Under the pieces are notes generated by a model that ran no database searches, was not told the DNA's origin, and was given only the letters and a program-made list of their open reading frames with translations. 64,000 bases of DNA from Blepharisma japonicum (lineage: Eukaryota; Ciliophora; Heterotrichea; Heterotrichida; Blepharismidae), in contig CATKHK010000027.1 in NCBI GenBank assembly GCA_949751835.1, positions 186,001 to 250,000 of the forward strand. Direction: 5' to 3'. Made by a program: the position numbers and the translations under genes. Shown here one piece after another: positions 40,393 to 51,410 of this stretch (its first letter is position 1; every line of letters starts with the position of its first letter).

Positions 40393-40923
40393 ATGGGATG
40401 TTCTGGAAGTTCTAGTGTAAAAGTTTCTGATTCTACTAGTGCAATGAATATTAAGGTAGAAAATAAGCCATCAATAGAGCCTACAACGCAGTTAAATAGC
40501 TCCAAAAATTCAACTTCGAGTTCAGTCAAAAAACAAAATGATCCTAATTCAGGGAAAATAATCCAAGTTGAAAATCATTGGGCAATAATGCCAGTCTTAA
40601 ATTTAAGAGCCAAGTTAAAAACTTTATTTGCTGAAATCAAGAAGAAAAAGCTCAATCCTGAAGATTCAATGGAAACTCTTAGAACAATTTTAAAAAATAT
40701 TTCAAATAATTTTGAAGAAGAAAAATATAAATCAATTAGAAAAGCCAATAAAAGATTCAACGAAACAGTAGGGCAATTTCCATCAGGAATTCCACTTATG
40801 CAATCTTTAGGGTTTCGAGATGAAGAAGAAAATATAATCTTAGCTCCAGGATTACCACGAAGCCATGTGATGAACAAAATGCATGACTTAGAAATAGCTT
40901 ATAGAAAGCTAAATGAAACATAA
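40393..40923 (+). CDS. N-acylated PUB-domain protein
   Basis: 176 residues in one frame. It starts MGCSGSSS, a likely acylation signal. Residues of about 75-165 match the PUB/PUG fold: ETLRTILKNISNNFEEEKYK, SIRKANKRFNETVG, then IPLMQSLGFRDEEENIILAP. PUB domains bind the tail of p97/Cdc48 in PNGase, HOIP and UBXD1. No catalytic domain is attached, so this may bring p97 to a membrane. The family call is by eye but the motif order is good. Confidence 0.75.
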   Translation: MGCSGSSSVKVSDSTSAMNIKVENKPSIEPTTQLNSSKNSTSSSVKKQNDPNSGKIIQVENHWAIMPVLNLRAKLKTLFAEIKKKKLNPEDSMETLRTILKNISNNFEEEKYKSIRKANKRFNETVGQFPSGIPLMQSLGFRDEEENIILAPGLPRSHVMNKMHDLEIAYRKLNET

Positions 40924-40985
40924 TTATACACAAGCATTTTATGTAATTTAAATTCATACCCCAATAAATAGATTTTAGCAAAAAT

Positions 40986-43061
40986 ATGGGCACAGTAGCC
41001 TCACACTCTCTTTTTGACGAAGATTTTGATGATCTAGGAACTGAGAAAAATCGCCAAGAACTAGAAGTTTATGCAGATAAATTCGAGGCAATGTTTGATG
41101 AAATCCAAAACTATGAGTTGCCTGATGAATTAATAGATGAAATTGAAGCTGCATTCAATGAATTGTTGTGTTTAAAAGATGAAAATATTTTACTTAAAAG
41201 GCAAGCTCAACGTCAAAGGGAAATTCAAGAAATCTTTAGATTTAAAAAAGCTAATGAAGAAATCTCGCAGAGGAAATCTAAAGGAAGCAAAGAAAGCAAA
41301 ATTTTGAAAAATACTGGAAATATGGGGAATAAAGAAAAATGGCCAAAAGTGAAGGATGAAAATAAAGAGGAAAATAAAGAAAATGCTAGCAAGCAGGTAA
41401 ACTTTATATAGAAAAATAATAAAGCTAAGAGTGCTTCTGCCCCAAAAGTGTCAAACTGTATCAATACTTCATCACAAATAATTTCTATTTTGGGAGTTCA
41501 AAATCCAGCGAAAGCGAAAGAAGAAAATCGATCTCAAAGCATTAAAACGATTGAAAAAGAGATAACGCAGCCATCAAATGAAAATATAGATTCTATTTCT
41601 TTTAATTCCAGCCTATGCCAAAATGAAAATATACAAAATAAAAATGTTTCCATTTTAAGTGCTCCTGTATTTCGAGAAAATAATTCAAACAGCAATCCTT
41701 TCCAAGACAATGCTGCAAAACAGATTCTTCAGCCTATGCAAAATACCCAGCATTGCAAAGTTGCTGCTTCTTCACAACCATCAAATATTAAAGCAAGTAT
41801 TCAGCCTCCACCTCCTCCGCCTTTACCTTTAAACACTCAGTCTATTCTTAATACAAATAAAAGCATTCCCCCTCCACCTCCTCCTTGCCAAGTCTTTGTT
41901 CCTCGATTCAGAACTTTGTTTTGGCCCAAAATTAGCGAAAATACCACAGGAACTGTTTTTGATTTTTCAAAGCCTTTATCTGCTTGCTATGACATATTAA
42001 ATAAATTTCCCTACGTCTTGCCCAAAAAGATTCCTACTCCTAGTTCTGCAAAATCTAAGTCTCTTATTTCTCATAAAAGAGAAATTGCAATCTCATCAGC
42101 TTTAAGAGCATTGAGCTTGCCTCCTGACCATATAGTCAGGAAGATTGTGACTTGCTCTGCTGATTTGTGTGAAGATTATGAGAAGTTATCAATTCTTTAT
42201 AGAGTTTTTCCTGATGATGCTGAACTTCTACCTTTGAAACATATAAGAGTTAATGATGAATCTCAATATACTTCTTCAGAGCTTTTTATGATCAAGCTTG
42301 CTGAAATCCCAAATTTAAAACTTTTGGTAAATTCCATTTATTTCAAGTCGACGTTCTATATTACTATAGAAGAGTTAAAACTTTGCTTGCAAAACTGAAG
42401 TAGTCTATGTATAAGACTACTTAACAACTCTAGGCTAAAACATTTTGTAAATATTGTACTAACACTTGGTAACGAAATGAATAAAAATCATCCAAAGTTT
42501 GGCTCAGCCAAAGGCTTTAAAATTGAATATCTTAACGAGCTTGTATCCATCAAAAGTGTCGATTCTTTATCATTACTTGAATTACTATCAGAGCAGTTTA
42601 AATCTGAAAATAACGGAAACCCACAAATTTTTTCTTCAGCAGAACTTGCTCTTTTACAGGAAATTTCTAATGCAAGCTTCACAGCTCTCCAATCAGCTCA
42701 TATTGATTTTTATAAGCAATTTAGATCATTATCAAATATAAAATTCAACAGAGAATTTGATGAAAATATGGAAAATTTTGTTAGTGAAGTCATTGAAGAC
42801 GTTGAAAATGAAATGAATATATATGAAAATTGTATGGAAAATGTGAAAAAATGCCATGAATATTTTTTAGAAAAGGAGGAAAAAGACGAAGAAGGGAGAT
42901 TAATGCTGTTTATAAATTTGAAAAAATTCAGTGAAAGCCATATTGAGATTTGTAAACAAAAATGGAATTATGCAAGCAGAGAAAGTAAGAGACTTACGGC
43001 GCTGCCAGGTGGAAAATTATCGTTAAGAAGGATAAGCAAAATTACTGGTATGAATAATTAA
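40986..43061 (+). CDS. Formin (FH1-FH2), 686 residues
   Basis: One 15-nt intron (41397-41411) and one TGA (42396-42398) read as Trp. An N-terminal helical part starts MGTVASHS. A short FH1 has two six-proline runs. The FH2 domain begins with RFRTLFWPKI (lasso tryptophan) and includes LTLGNEMNKNHPKFGSAKGF and KIEYLNELVSIKSVDSLSLL, the FH2 core. It ends in a basic tail. Formins nucleate and elongate unbranched actin filaments. The usual GTPase-binding and DID regions are not visible, so regulation may differ. Confidence 0.9.
41397..41411 (+). other. 15-nt intron in formin gene
   Basis: GTAAACTTTATATAG lies between A-S-K-Q and K-N-N-K. Its final TAG would otherwise end the protein before FH1. 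Confidence 0.88.
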
Positions 43062-43300
43062 ATGAATTTAGGTCAATTTTAAAAATTGTCAATAAATTAG
43101 AAAATATCTTTCGTTGCACTGTTTGCTTTGTATAACAGCAGCTATTTTGAATAATAATTTTGGATTCCAATTTTCTTTAAGTTTAATATAATACTGTTTT
43201 CCTATTAACATTTCTATATCAAACTTATCAAAAAATAGTCAAGAACCAAAAAAAGATGATTTTCAGAAACATTAATTAAACTTAATTATTCAACCCACAA

Positions 43301-44134
43301 ATGGATGTAAGGTGCATTATTCCAGTTAATACTCTTCAAGAAATCAATTTCCAGAAATATCGACTATTCAAAATTAATCTCAGAAACCAACTTGCTGCGA
43401 ATTCATCAAAACGTTTAAAACATAGAAGTATTCACACTTCAGTAAGCTTTGGAGAACAAACTAGTTTTGAAAAAAGCGAAGAAAAACCTCCACAAAAGCA
43501 TGTGGAATTCAAAGCCCATAACTTAGAAAAAAGAGATAGCATTGATATCAATGGAAATTCTTCACAAGATACTGATCGGATTAATTTATCTCAATTGTTA
43601 AGTAAGGAATATGATTTATTTACAAAGGAATATGAAAAACCCGACAGGAAAAAATTATCGCCAAAATATAGAGAAATAGTTGAAAAAATCACTCCAGTTA
43701 AATATATGAGGAGAAAATGTGCCTTTAATGGAAGCAGGCTTAGAGGGCAAAACAGTCCAATTGATACAAATATTTCGATTATTGGAAGACCTTTATCTTG
43801 TGTCCTAGGAAAAAGAAATAAAAATCAAAAAAGACCAAAATCGTCTCTAGATTTTACCCCAGGATTAAAGAAGATTAAAAATGAAAATATTGGAGAATTA
43901 AGCTCAAAATCTTTTATAGGCTGAGAGTGCTTGGGAAGTCGTCCAGGCACTTGCTCGCCTGATATTCAGATTCCATTTAAAAATTCTACCGATAAGTCTA
44001 ATAGAAATGCTTCAAAAGATTTATTCAATTCCAAACTTAAGTCCAAAAGGGAAAATCATAGCAATTCCTATAGTTTTAGCCAAGTCGCTCAAAATATTTC
44101 GAAATATGGATCATCTAGAAAAACCCTGATTTAA
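43301..44134 (+). CDS. Hypothetical basic protein, 277 residues
   Basis: From ATG 43301, with a TGA at 43922-43924 read as Trp, to TAA 44132-44134. It is basic, serine- and lysine-rich and mostly disordered in appearance, without membrane helices or known motifs. The coding call rests on frame length and on continued reading past the Trp TGA. Confidence 0.6.
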
Positions 44135-44243
44135 AGTAAATTAATTGTTTTATTAATAAAGCTAACCAAATAACAAGATAAACGTTAATGCAAACTGATA
44201 AGTAGATGATAAATAATTTTGATATAAGCTATAATAAATTAAT

Positions 44244-45383
44244 ATGGCAAGAAGGGATTCTAATATCATCGAAATCAAGCTTGAAAGAATTGGCAAAAAA
44301 CGTTTTGATTCTGAGCTTAATGGTGAATTAAAATCACTTCCTGGCCACCCAGTCTCTATAAGTTCTCAATGGCCGATCCCAAATGAGCTTTCAACACCTG
44401 ATTATCAGATTTCACCATCATTTGGAAAAATGTATGTCGGCGAAAGTTTTACTTGCTGCCTCAGGATTTCTAATATTTCACAAGGAGTTACTTTAGAAAG
44501 AGTGATTATTGCTTGCCAATTAAAATATACAAACGTAAAAAATATCCCTATGCTTTTTCAGACTGAAATCCCTAAACTTCAAGCTGACCAAACTAAAAGA
44601 TTCGCATTTTCTTTGCAAGTGGATCGTCCTGATACATATTATCTTAGTTTTGCAATCACTTTTAATCTGAAAGACTTGCCTGAGCCAATAAATGTTGGAA
44701 AACTATTCAAATTTGAAGCAAAAAACCCACTGGAGATGTCAAATACAATTTTCAAAGCTGATAATGGGTTTATTGTACAATGTAGGGTTTCCAATACAAC
44801 TATTTATCCAATGCATTTAAACTCAGTGGAATTGCTATCTAATAAGCAATTATTTACTGTAATTCCTCTTCATGAGCAGCCTAAAGCAAATATATTTAAT
44901 TGTGGGGAAATAAGAAGTTATCTGTATCATTTAGTTGAATCTGTTCAATTATCATCATTTGTAGACTTAGGAGTTTTATCAATTACATGGCACAACACAA
45001 CAGGCGATTTCGGACACCTTGAATCTCAGCCTCTTACATACACATTCAAAATGGATAAAATTTTAAAGCTAGCTATTGATAATAAGCCAAAAAATTTTGA
45101 ATTGGAAATGCCTGCACAAGTGAATTTAATTATTTCTAACATATCATCAACTTTTATGTTAGATAATGCTAGAATTGAGCTGCAAGATTCTTTAATGAAA
45201 AATGTTGATTTATATTCAATGTCGTCAACGGCACTTGGCAAAATTTTGCCGCTGGAATCCAAAAGTGTAACTATGGCTCTATTCCCAAAAGTACCAGGGA
45301 TACAAATATTAGAAGGAATTAAAATTTATAGCGGCACAAATACGTGTGAGTTTGAACCATGCCAAATTTATGTCAAACCTTAA
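44244..45383 (+). CDS. TRAPPC13: TRAPP complex subunit 13 (TRAPPC13)
   Basis: 379 residues in a single frame. The start region, with KMYVGESFTCCLRISNIS, then TEIPKLQADQTKRFAFSLQ and FKFEAKNPLEMSNTIFKADN, follows the immunoglobulin-like domains of TRAPPC13/Trs65-type proteins. The C-terminal part (LGVLSITWHNTTGDFGHLES, ALGKILPLESKSVTMALFPK, GIQILEGIKI) matches the family's closing domain. The subunit belongs to TRAPP, a Rab exchange factor in Golgi and autophagy traffic. Confidence 0.8.
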   Translation: MARRDSNIIEIKLERIGKKRFDSELNGELKSLPGHPVSISSQWPIPNELSTPDYQISPSFGKMYVGESFTCCLRISNISQGVTLERVIIACQLKYTNVKNIPMLFQTEIPKLQADQTKRFAFSLQVDRPDTYYLSFAITFNLKDLPEPINVGKLFKFEAKNPLEMSNTIFKADNGFIVQCRVSNTTIYPMHLNSVELLSNKQLFTVIPLHEQPKANIFNCGEIRSYLYHLVESVQLSSFVDLGVLSITWHNTTGDFGHLESQPLTYTFKMDKILKLAIDNKPKNFELEMPAQVNLIISNISSTFMLDNARIELQDSLMKNVDLYSMSSTALGKILPLESKSVTMALFPKVPGIQILEGIKIYSGTNTCEFEPCQIYVKP

Positions 45384-45969
45384 TAGTTTAGTAAAAGTAT
45401 TTAAAAACAAGCTTCATCATTTTACAATAAAATTTTTATTAAGTTTAATTGAAATAACGAAATTAATTTATTTTTAATAAGTATTAGTTGAGAAAAATAT
45501 TAGTTGCGAAAAGTAATTAATTAATTTAAACAAATTTATAATTTCATTAGCTCATTTTTTAGTGGTGAAATAATAATTTTTAGGAAATTTGTAACGAAAA
45601 TGTTTAAAATCAACTATTGAAGCAAAATTTACTCAAAACAATAGCAAGGCTGGAATGTTTTGATATCTAGTGATTAGCTTTTATCATACTTTATCCTAAA
45701 AACCAAATTATTGAGCATTATAAAATGACTTTATATCACATTATAGAAATGTAAAGAAAAAACACATGGCAATCACAATAAGTCACGATAATTTTTATCT
45801 AATATAAAACTCTATTCAAGACTCTAATCAAGCTAGCTTCCAATTATTTTGAATAAATTTTAGTGCACAGAGGAACATAGAAAGTCCTAATATTTAGTGA
45901 CATCATTTTTTATTAATAAATCCGAAGGTACCAGATATCAATAAAAAATTATAAAATAAAATACGTGCT
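45384..45969. other. Intergenic between convergent genes
   Basis: About 590 bp of AT-rich DNA. I see no gene, repeat or RNA-like structure. Confidence 0.5.
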
Positions 45970-47097
45970 TTAAACATCGTTTTTGCTTTCATTATTGTTC
46001 GGCTCAGACTCTTGAGGATAATCGCCATCAATATCAACTACTTTAGGCTCAAGTCTCAGCTTTTCTTCAGTTGTTCCATTCTCATCACCTCCGAGTCCTG
46101 TTATCGGACTTTCACCTCCTGAAAGTATTTTGAGCTTCATCTTTATCATGAAAGCAATTACTAAACCAAAAATCTATATAGCTTTTACCTGGAAGCATCC
46201 AAAAACAATATTGGTTATTCCAAATTTCAATGATATATACCCAATCCAATCATAGATTTTTTCTCTACAGTTACCAATAGGTGTTCCTCTATTGATATTA
46301 GTGAAAAGAAAGACGTTTTCTTCAATACAAATGCCTGAGCATTCAAACTTTTTTTCGACATATTTCAGCAAATTGAGGTATTTAGCATACTCCTGCATGA
46401 AAGTATCAGAAAAGGCATCATCAGGAATTACACAATTATCAACTGTGACATCTATTTCCAAGTATTTTTTCATGAACCCTATTAGAAGAGCTTGGACTTC
46501 TGGAGGGTAATATTGAATATGCCAACAAGTATTACAGTTTTGAATTTTGGTGGCCGTCCCATACGTAAAAGTCTGGTTGGCATAAAGGTGGACTTGAGTA
46601 GTAGGTTCAAGATTACATGGACAAAAAATTGTGCACATTATACTGCCTGCTCTAATAACCGCATTTGAAGCGTCTCGAAGACCTTCCATGTCCCAGCACT
46701 TTTCATTGCTACCTAAATATTCTTCTGCATAGGCTGCACCCCATAAGCAAGCTATACCAAAAACACATAAAAGGACTCCTGACCAACCAGCGACAAACAT
46801 ATAGGAATAGAGTCACCATCTCTTTTCTTTGTAGGTGCCAAAGGCAGCTACAAAAGCAAAAATGATCATAAAAATGCCTATAACGATCATGCATGCTCCT
46901 ACCCATTGTTTTTCAATTGCTTCAACCAAAGGAGAGTCAACAACAATTGCTCCAACATAGATAGTGAATGCGCCAGTTCCAAGCTGGAGAAAAGAAGTCT
47001 CAAATAAAATAAATTTGAGCCAATTTAAATGACAACAACGCATGGGCGATTTTATTATATAGTTCAATTTTATCCTGTTAACTGATGCCTTATTCAT
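45970..47097 (-). CDS. Tetraspanin-like four-helix membrane protein
   Basis: 370 residues after removing a 15-nt intron (46174-46188); one TGA near 46813 is read as Trp. Helix 1 is near residues 35-55, helix 2 near 65-90, helix 3 near 95-125. Then a large extracellular loop of about 140 residues holds at least eight cysteines (including CTIFCPCN, NCNTCW and CSGIC). Helix 4 begins near IGYISLKFGITNIVFGCFQ. The acidic cytoplasmic tail is about 60 residues. The layout is that of tetraspanins, but the exact C-C-G signature is not present, so the family call is moderate. Confidence 0.65.
46174..46188 (-). other. 15-nt intron in tetraspanin-like gene
   Basis: On the minus strand this reads GTAAAAGCTATATAG. 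Removal completes the fourth membrane helix and adds the cytoplasmic tail. Confidence 0.85.
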
Positions 47098-47226
47098 TCG
47101 TTTATTATCCGTTTTTGCATAGAATTATGGTGTGAGCTCTATAAAATATGGAGTTATTTTATACGATAATTTAATTATGTTATTTTGTGATTTTTCAATC
47201 AAGAATCTTAAAAAGGTTAATAAAAA

Positions 47227-48375
47227 TTAAACCAAGTTTCCTCTTTTTTCCTGCTCTTGTTCTAGAGATTCAAAAAGAGCTTTGAAATTTCCAATTCCAA
47301 ACCCATTGTTATTGTGTCTTTGAATGAACTCGTAGAACAGTGTAGGTCTGTCTTCGACTGGCTTTGAGAAAATTTGTAAGAGATACCCACGATCATCAAA
47401 GTCGATTAAAATATGGAGTTCTTCAACTTTTGCTAAATCTTCTTGAACTTGGATTGATGAGTGTGCAAGTCTTTTTCTTAGACTGTCGTAGTATTTAGGA
47501 GGAACTTCTAAGAATTCAACACCTCTAGCCCTTAAAGTGCTTATTGTTGATATTATGTCATTGACTCTAAGTGCAATATGCTGTACACCGGCTCCACCAT
47601 AATATTCAACATATTCTTGGATTTGGCTCTTTCTTAGTCCTTCAGCAGGCTCATTTATTGGCATTTTGATGACTTCATCCCAATCAGCTACGACAACTGA
47701 CCTCAAAGATGAATAATCGGTATGAATTACAGACTCATCAGCTGACCAATATCGATGGAATTCAAGGTACTTCTCATACCACTCCACTGTAGGTGTCATA
47801 TCACCATCTGCCTGATTTCCAACGATATGATCAATAACTTCCAAGTTAATTTGAGGGAAAGCAGCATTTATAGGGTCATCCCTGGCTACTGCTCTAAAAC
47901 CTGGTAAAAAGGGTCCTGTGTAGTCGACGTTCTGGATCAATGTGTGGATGGTGTCTCCATAAGTTTGAAGAGACGCAATAATGATAGATCCATACTCATC
48001 TTGCAAAACCTGAGGCTCACGGATGCCTTTGCAGCCTTTAGCTGTAGCCTTTTCGTACATCCCTCTTGCATCACTTACGCTAAATGCAATATCCTGGACC
48101 CCATCACTGTGCATTGCTACATGACGATTGACTTCATTATCTTCTGGTGTGAGAGCTGAGGTGAAGGCAAGGATAACTTGATGGTTTCGGACGACATTGG
48201 TACAGAACTTTTGGTTTCCAGTTTCAAGCCCTTCATATGCACATGGGCTGAATCCGAATCTTGATGTGTAAAATGCTGCGGCTTGTTTTGAGTTAGAGAC
48301 GTAAAAACGGACGTGGTGGAAACCATAGAACTCTCCGAAGTCGGGCCTTGTTTCTGACTTGGTGTAATAAGTCAT
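47227..48375 (-). CDS. HPD: 4-hydroxyphenylpyruvate dioxygenase
   Basis: 382 residues from ATG 48375; an ATG nine codons upstream (48402) is also in frame, but the family start fits MTYYTKSETRP better. HPPD converts 4-hydroxyphenylpyruvate to homogentisate in tyrosine breakdown. The two vicinal-oxygen-chelate halves are visible. The iron ligands are in EVIDHIVGN (His), GAGVQHIALRVND (His) and the Glu of FYEFIQRH, followed by the closing GFGIGNFKALFESLE. All metal ligands are present, so it should be active. Confidence 0.93.
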   Translation of the reverse strand: MTYYTKSETRPDFGEFYGFHHVRFYVSNSKQAAAFYTSRFGFSPCAYEGLETGNQKFCTNVVRNHQVILAFTSALTPEDNEVNRHVAMHSDGVQDIAFSVSDARGMYEKATAKGCKGIREPQVLQDEYGSIIIASLQTYGDTIHTLIQNVDYTGPFLPGFRAVARDDPINAAFPQINLEVIDHIVGNQADGDMTPTVEWYEKYLEFHRYWSADESVIHTDYSSLRSVVVADWDEVIKMPINEPAEGLRKSQIQEYVEYYGGAGVQHIALRVNDIISTISTLRARGVEFLEVPPKYYDSLRKRLAHSSIQVQEDLAKVEELHILIDFDDRGYLLQIFSKPVEDRPTLFYEFIQRHNNNGFGIGNFKALFESLEQEQEKRGNLV

Positions 48376-48402
48376 TTTTATTAGATTCGCCAAAAGCCAC
48401 AA

Positions 48403-49082
48403 TATTTCGAGATGGAGAAAAAGAGGTAAGTGAGATAAAAATTTATGATTTGAAAGGAAATAGAAGGAAATAAGGAAAAATCAACAGAAAATAATAATTA
48501 AATTATATTTGAGTAATTTTGGTGGCAGATGAGTTAATTTAATTAACCCTTTTACTTGAAGTTCAATAAAAGTTAATGAGCGAAAAATTGTTTTGCAAAC
48601 TTTGTAAATTTTATTTTAAATAAATTCTTTTGCTTAAAGTCTCTGATTAAAGTAACTTTTATTATCTAATAAAATTGAAAAAAAAATTGAATTCAAAATT
48701 TTATGATTCTTTCACATTTGGGTAATATTTTGAATAAATTTTGTTAATAAATTTATTGGCTTCAATTCATTTAAAATTAAAGCATCTAAAAATTTTTAAG
48801 CATTATTCCATATTTCTTAAAGATATGAATTTCTTCACTTTAAGCTTAAGGATGTATTTAAAATTTTATTCTTTTCCAAATAATCTTCTATTTTATTGCT
48901 TATCAAATCTATAAAATTGTTTTTTCTTTCTCCTAAACAGCAATGCTAATTTGAATTTAACTTTGAGGTGTGAAATGGTAGATTTTACATTATATTATAA
49001 GCTTAAAATGGCATTTTTTAGATTAAAAATATTACTTTATACAGCCTCTAAAATCTTAAGGATTTTAGCAAATTCTAAATAT
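48403..49082. other. Intergenic, about 680 bp
   Basis: AT-rich upstream region of HPPD and downstream region of the first CDPK-like gene. Nothing specific is seen. Confidence 0.5.
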
Positions 49083-50693
49083 TTAATTAATTTCGTTTTC
49101 TTTTAAAATATGCTTTTTCATAAAGGCTAAAAATTCTTCATAACTTATAACTCTATCATGATTTTTGTCAATTGAACGCATGAATTTCTTTAATTCTTTT
49201 TTTGGGATCATTGGCATAGAGTATTGAAGTTCAGTCAAATTTAGCGTGCCACTTCCTGTAATATCATATAATTTAAAAACCTTTTCAAGAGTTTCCTTTG
49301 AAATTGTTTTATTTCAGTCAATTGCAGCAGTTAAAAACTCTGAAAATTCAATTGTGCCATTCTCATTTGTATCACAATTTTTCATAATTGTATCAATATC
49401 AAGATTAATATCAATCTCCATGCGCTCATAGCCTTCTATTAGTTCTTCCTTGCTTAATTTTCCATCTTTATTTGTGTCAAGCTCTTGAAAAAGTTTAGAT
49501 AATTCTTTTTCATCTTCAGCGGTTAAAATATGTGAAGCAATAAACGATAAAATGCATTTTTCAAATTTCGACTTAATCTATTTAGCATTTACTCTAGTTT
49601 TTCTTAGCTGCTGCAATACACCTGAATAAATAGGATTCTCACTTGAGATGCTTTGGACATTTGATTTTATTCAAGGGTGCTCAAGTGCTTGCTCTGCACT
49701 TATTCTTTCGTTTGGATTAAAAGCTAGTAACTTTTTCAGTAAATCTCTGGCACCTTCTGGGCTTTGAACTCATTCTGGAGCATCAAAGTCCAGCCCTGAT
49801 TTCATTAATTTTATCATATCTTCTTCAGTATTTCCAACAAATGGTAGTCTTCCAGTAAGCATAATATGCAAAATAACACCTGCACTTCACAAATCGCATT
49901 TTTCATCAAATTCTCCAGTTAATACTTCTGGAGCTATATAATAAATCTAAATTAATATCACTGAGTGAATAGAATACTTTGATGTATTACCCCAAATATG
50001 AATCGAGAGATCAAAATCAACGATTTTTAAGCGCGAATCTTGAGATTTTGATTCAAAAAATAAGCTCTCTGGCTTTAAATTTGCGTGAATGATGCCTCTT
50101 TTATGCAAATAATTCAATCCGTTGAATATATCAATCATACATTGGCTTGCAACATAGTCACTTAAAAATGAATCATTTGTTATTTTTCTTAATAGCTCGC
50201 CTCCTGGCAAACACTCTGATATTACGTAGTAATATAAAGGAGATTCTATTAATTCATATATCTTAGATATATTTGGATGATCCTGATTATTTTTTACCAG
50301 CATTTTAAGATGTTCTATTCTCTCTAAAAATTTCGTACGAATATCTGGGGTTATTTGGCTCTTTGGATATTTTTTTAGTATTCGTTTCAATTCTGTACGC
50401 TTATCAACTACAATAAAAACTTCTTTAACTGTTCCTTTACATAGGGTCTTAATAGTTTTATAGTGTTCTCTAATAGATCCTTGCAAGTACTTTGAAAGAG
50501 AGTTTCAATTGTGATGCTGTGGATTTGGACGAGCTGTTGGCTTTCTTAAGACTAATTCCTTATTTGAACTTGGTGATGCTAAAGGCTCTTTAGTAGGAGC
50601 TGTCTTTACATACTCTATTAAGTCATTTCTATCAGTCGAAGAGTTTTCAGCTGTTTTTGGTGCTTCCTCAGGTCTTGAATTGCAGCAGCCCAT
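49083..50693 (-). CDS. CDPK-like pseudokinase with four EF-hands, copy 1
   Basis: About 521 residues after removing three 15-nt introns, with several TGA codons read as Trp. It starts MGCCNSRP (acylation signal). The kinase fold is clear from E-x-L-x-x-L-D-H-P-N-I, YYIAPEVLTG and CDLWSAGVILHIMLTG to HPWIKSN. The catalytic loop is HANLKPES (about 198-205) where kinases have HRDLKPEN, so the catalytic Asp is Asn. DFG is DFD, and the glycine loop (KTLCKGTVKEVF) has lost its glycines. Four EF-hands follow: DTNKDGKLSKEE, DTNENGTIEFSE, DITGSGTLNLTE and DKNHDRVISYEE. It is predicted to be a membrane-bound calcium sensor without kinase activity. Its closest relative is the next gene upstream. Confidence 0.88.
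49578..49592 (-). other. 15-nt intron, CDPK-like copy 1 (third)
   Basis: On the minus strand this reads GTAAATGCTAAATAG, between K-T-R and I-K-S-K-F-E-K. The sister gene has an intron at the same place. Confidence 0.88.
49947..49961 (-). other. 15-nt intron, CDPK-like copy 1 (second)
   Basis: On the minus strand this reads GTGATATTAATTTAG, just before I-Y-Y-I-A-P-E. The same 15 bases are found at the same place in copy 2. Confidence 0.92.
50283..50297 (-). other. 15-nt in-frame intron without a stop, CDPK-like copy 1 (first)
   Basis: On the minus strand this reads GTAAAAAATAATCAG, a multiple of three with no stop, so it is invisible to frame-based gene finding. Removing it gives K-M-L-D-H-P-N-I, the normal kinase sequence. 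Copy 2 has a stop-containing intron at the same position. Confidence 0.78.
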
Positions 50694-51410
50694 ATTATTT
50701 TAAGGGAGAATTATATTGAGCATTTATTATAGCCATAATAAAATTAAGCAATGTTTACTCCTAATTCACATGTTCGTATCAAAATTAATTTGTGGTTTGT
50801 GATACCTTGCTGCTCTTAGGACTAAGGGTCCTGCTTTTTGTATCAGAAGTGAAAAGAGATAAGCATGGTGCATAAAAGATGCTAAAGTAGACAATTCTAG
50901 AATTTTTTCCTTTATGTAAAAGCTATGTGAAAACCTAACCCTATAATAAATATATTGAGGAGGGAAAGGAACTCACGATTTGAGCAACTGTTTTCAGCTG
51001 AATCTATTTTATTAATATCATTCAATATTTGTAGATAATATACTAAGTACTAAATTTTATTTAATATAAATCAACCACCAATAATCAATAAATTTTAGCT
51101 ATTTATTGGAAATTAATTAAATGGAAATTATAACCGATGAGGCTTTTAATATTTTTTAGTTTCATAATTAAAAAATATCGCCAGTCTATTCTTTTCCGAA
51201 CTCTTGATTCTAAAATGGCTTTACAGAGTGATTTTGTATTCTGAGGCGGAATATGTGCGAAATTAGTGAAAAGATGATGAAAAAACTTCTCAGCAGAGCT
51301 GCTCATCATCTATGATCTCAATATCTGAGTTAAATTAACTATTTACGACTAAGATATATTAATAAGAAAATAACTTAATCTCTTTGTTAAGATCAAATTT
51401 AATTACAAAA
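50694..51410. other. Intergenic between the two CDPK-like genes
   Basis: About 720 bp. Bases 50790-50900 are richer in G and C and contain a nested hairpin, listed separately. A 68-codon minus-strand frame at 51103-51309 has no recognisable homologue and is left uncalled. The rest is AT-rich and must hold the copy 1 promoter. Confidence 0.45.
50800..50845 (+). ncRNA. Weak candidate for a structured RNA hairpin
   Basis: TGATAC (50800-50805) can pair with GTATCA (50840-50845), enclosing AGGAC/GTCCT (50818-50822 with 50828-50832). It could be a small RNA gene or a structured 5' leader. No known RNA family is matched and the strand is arbitrary. Confidence 0.2.

Noticed and set aside
51103-51309. 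68-codon minus-strand ORF between the CDPK-like genes
   Set aside because: Composition is plausible but there is no domain, homologue or paralogue to support it.
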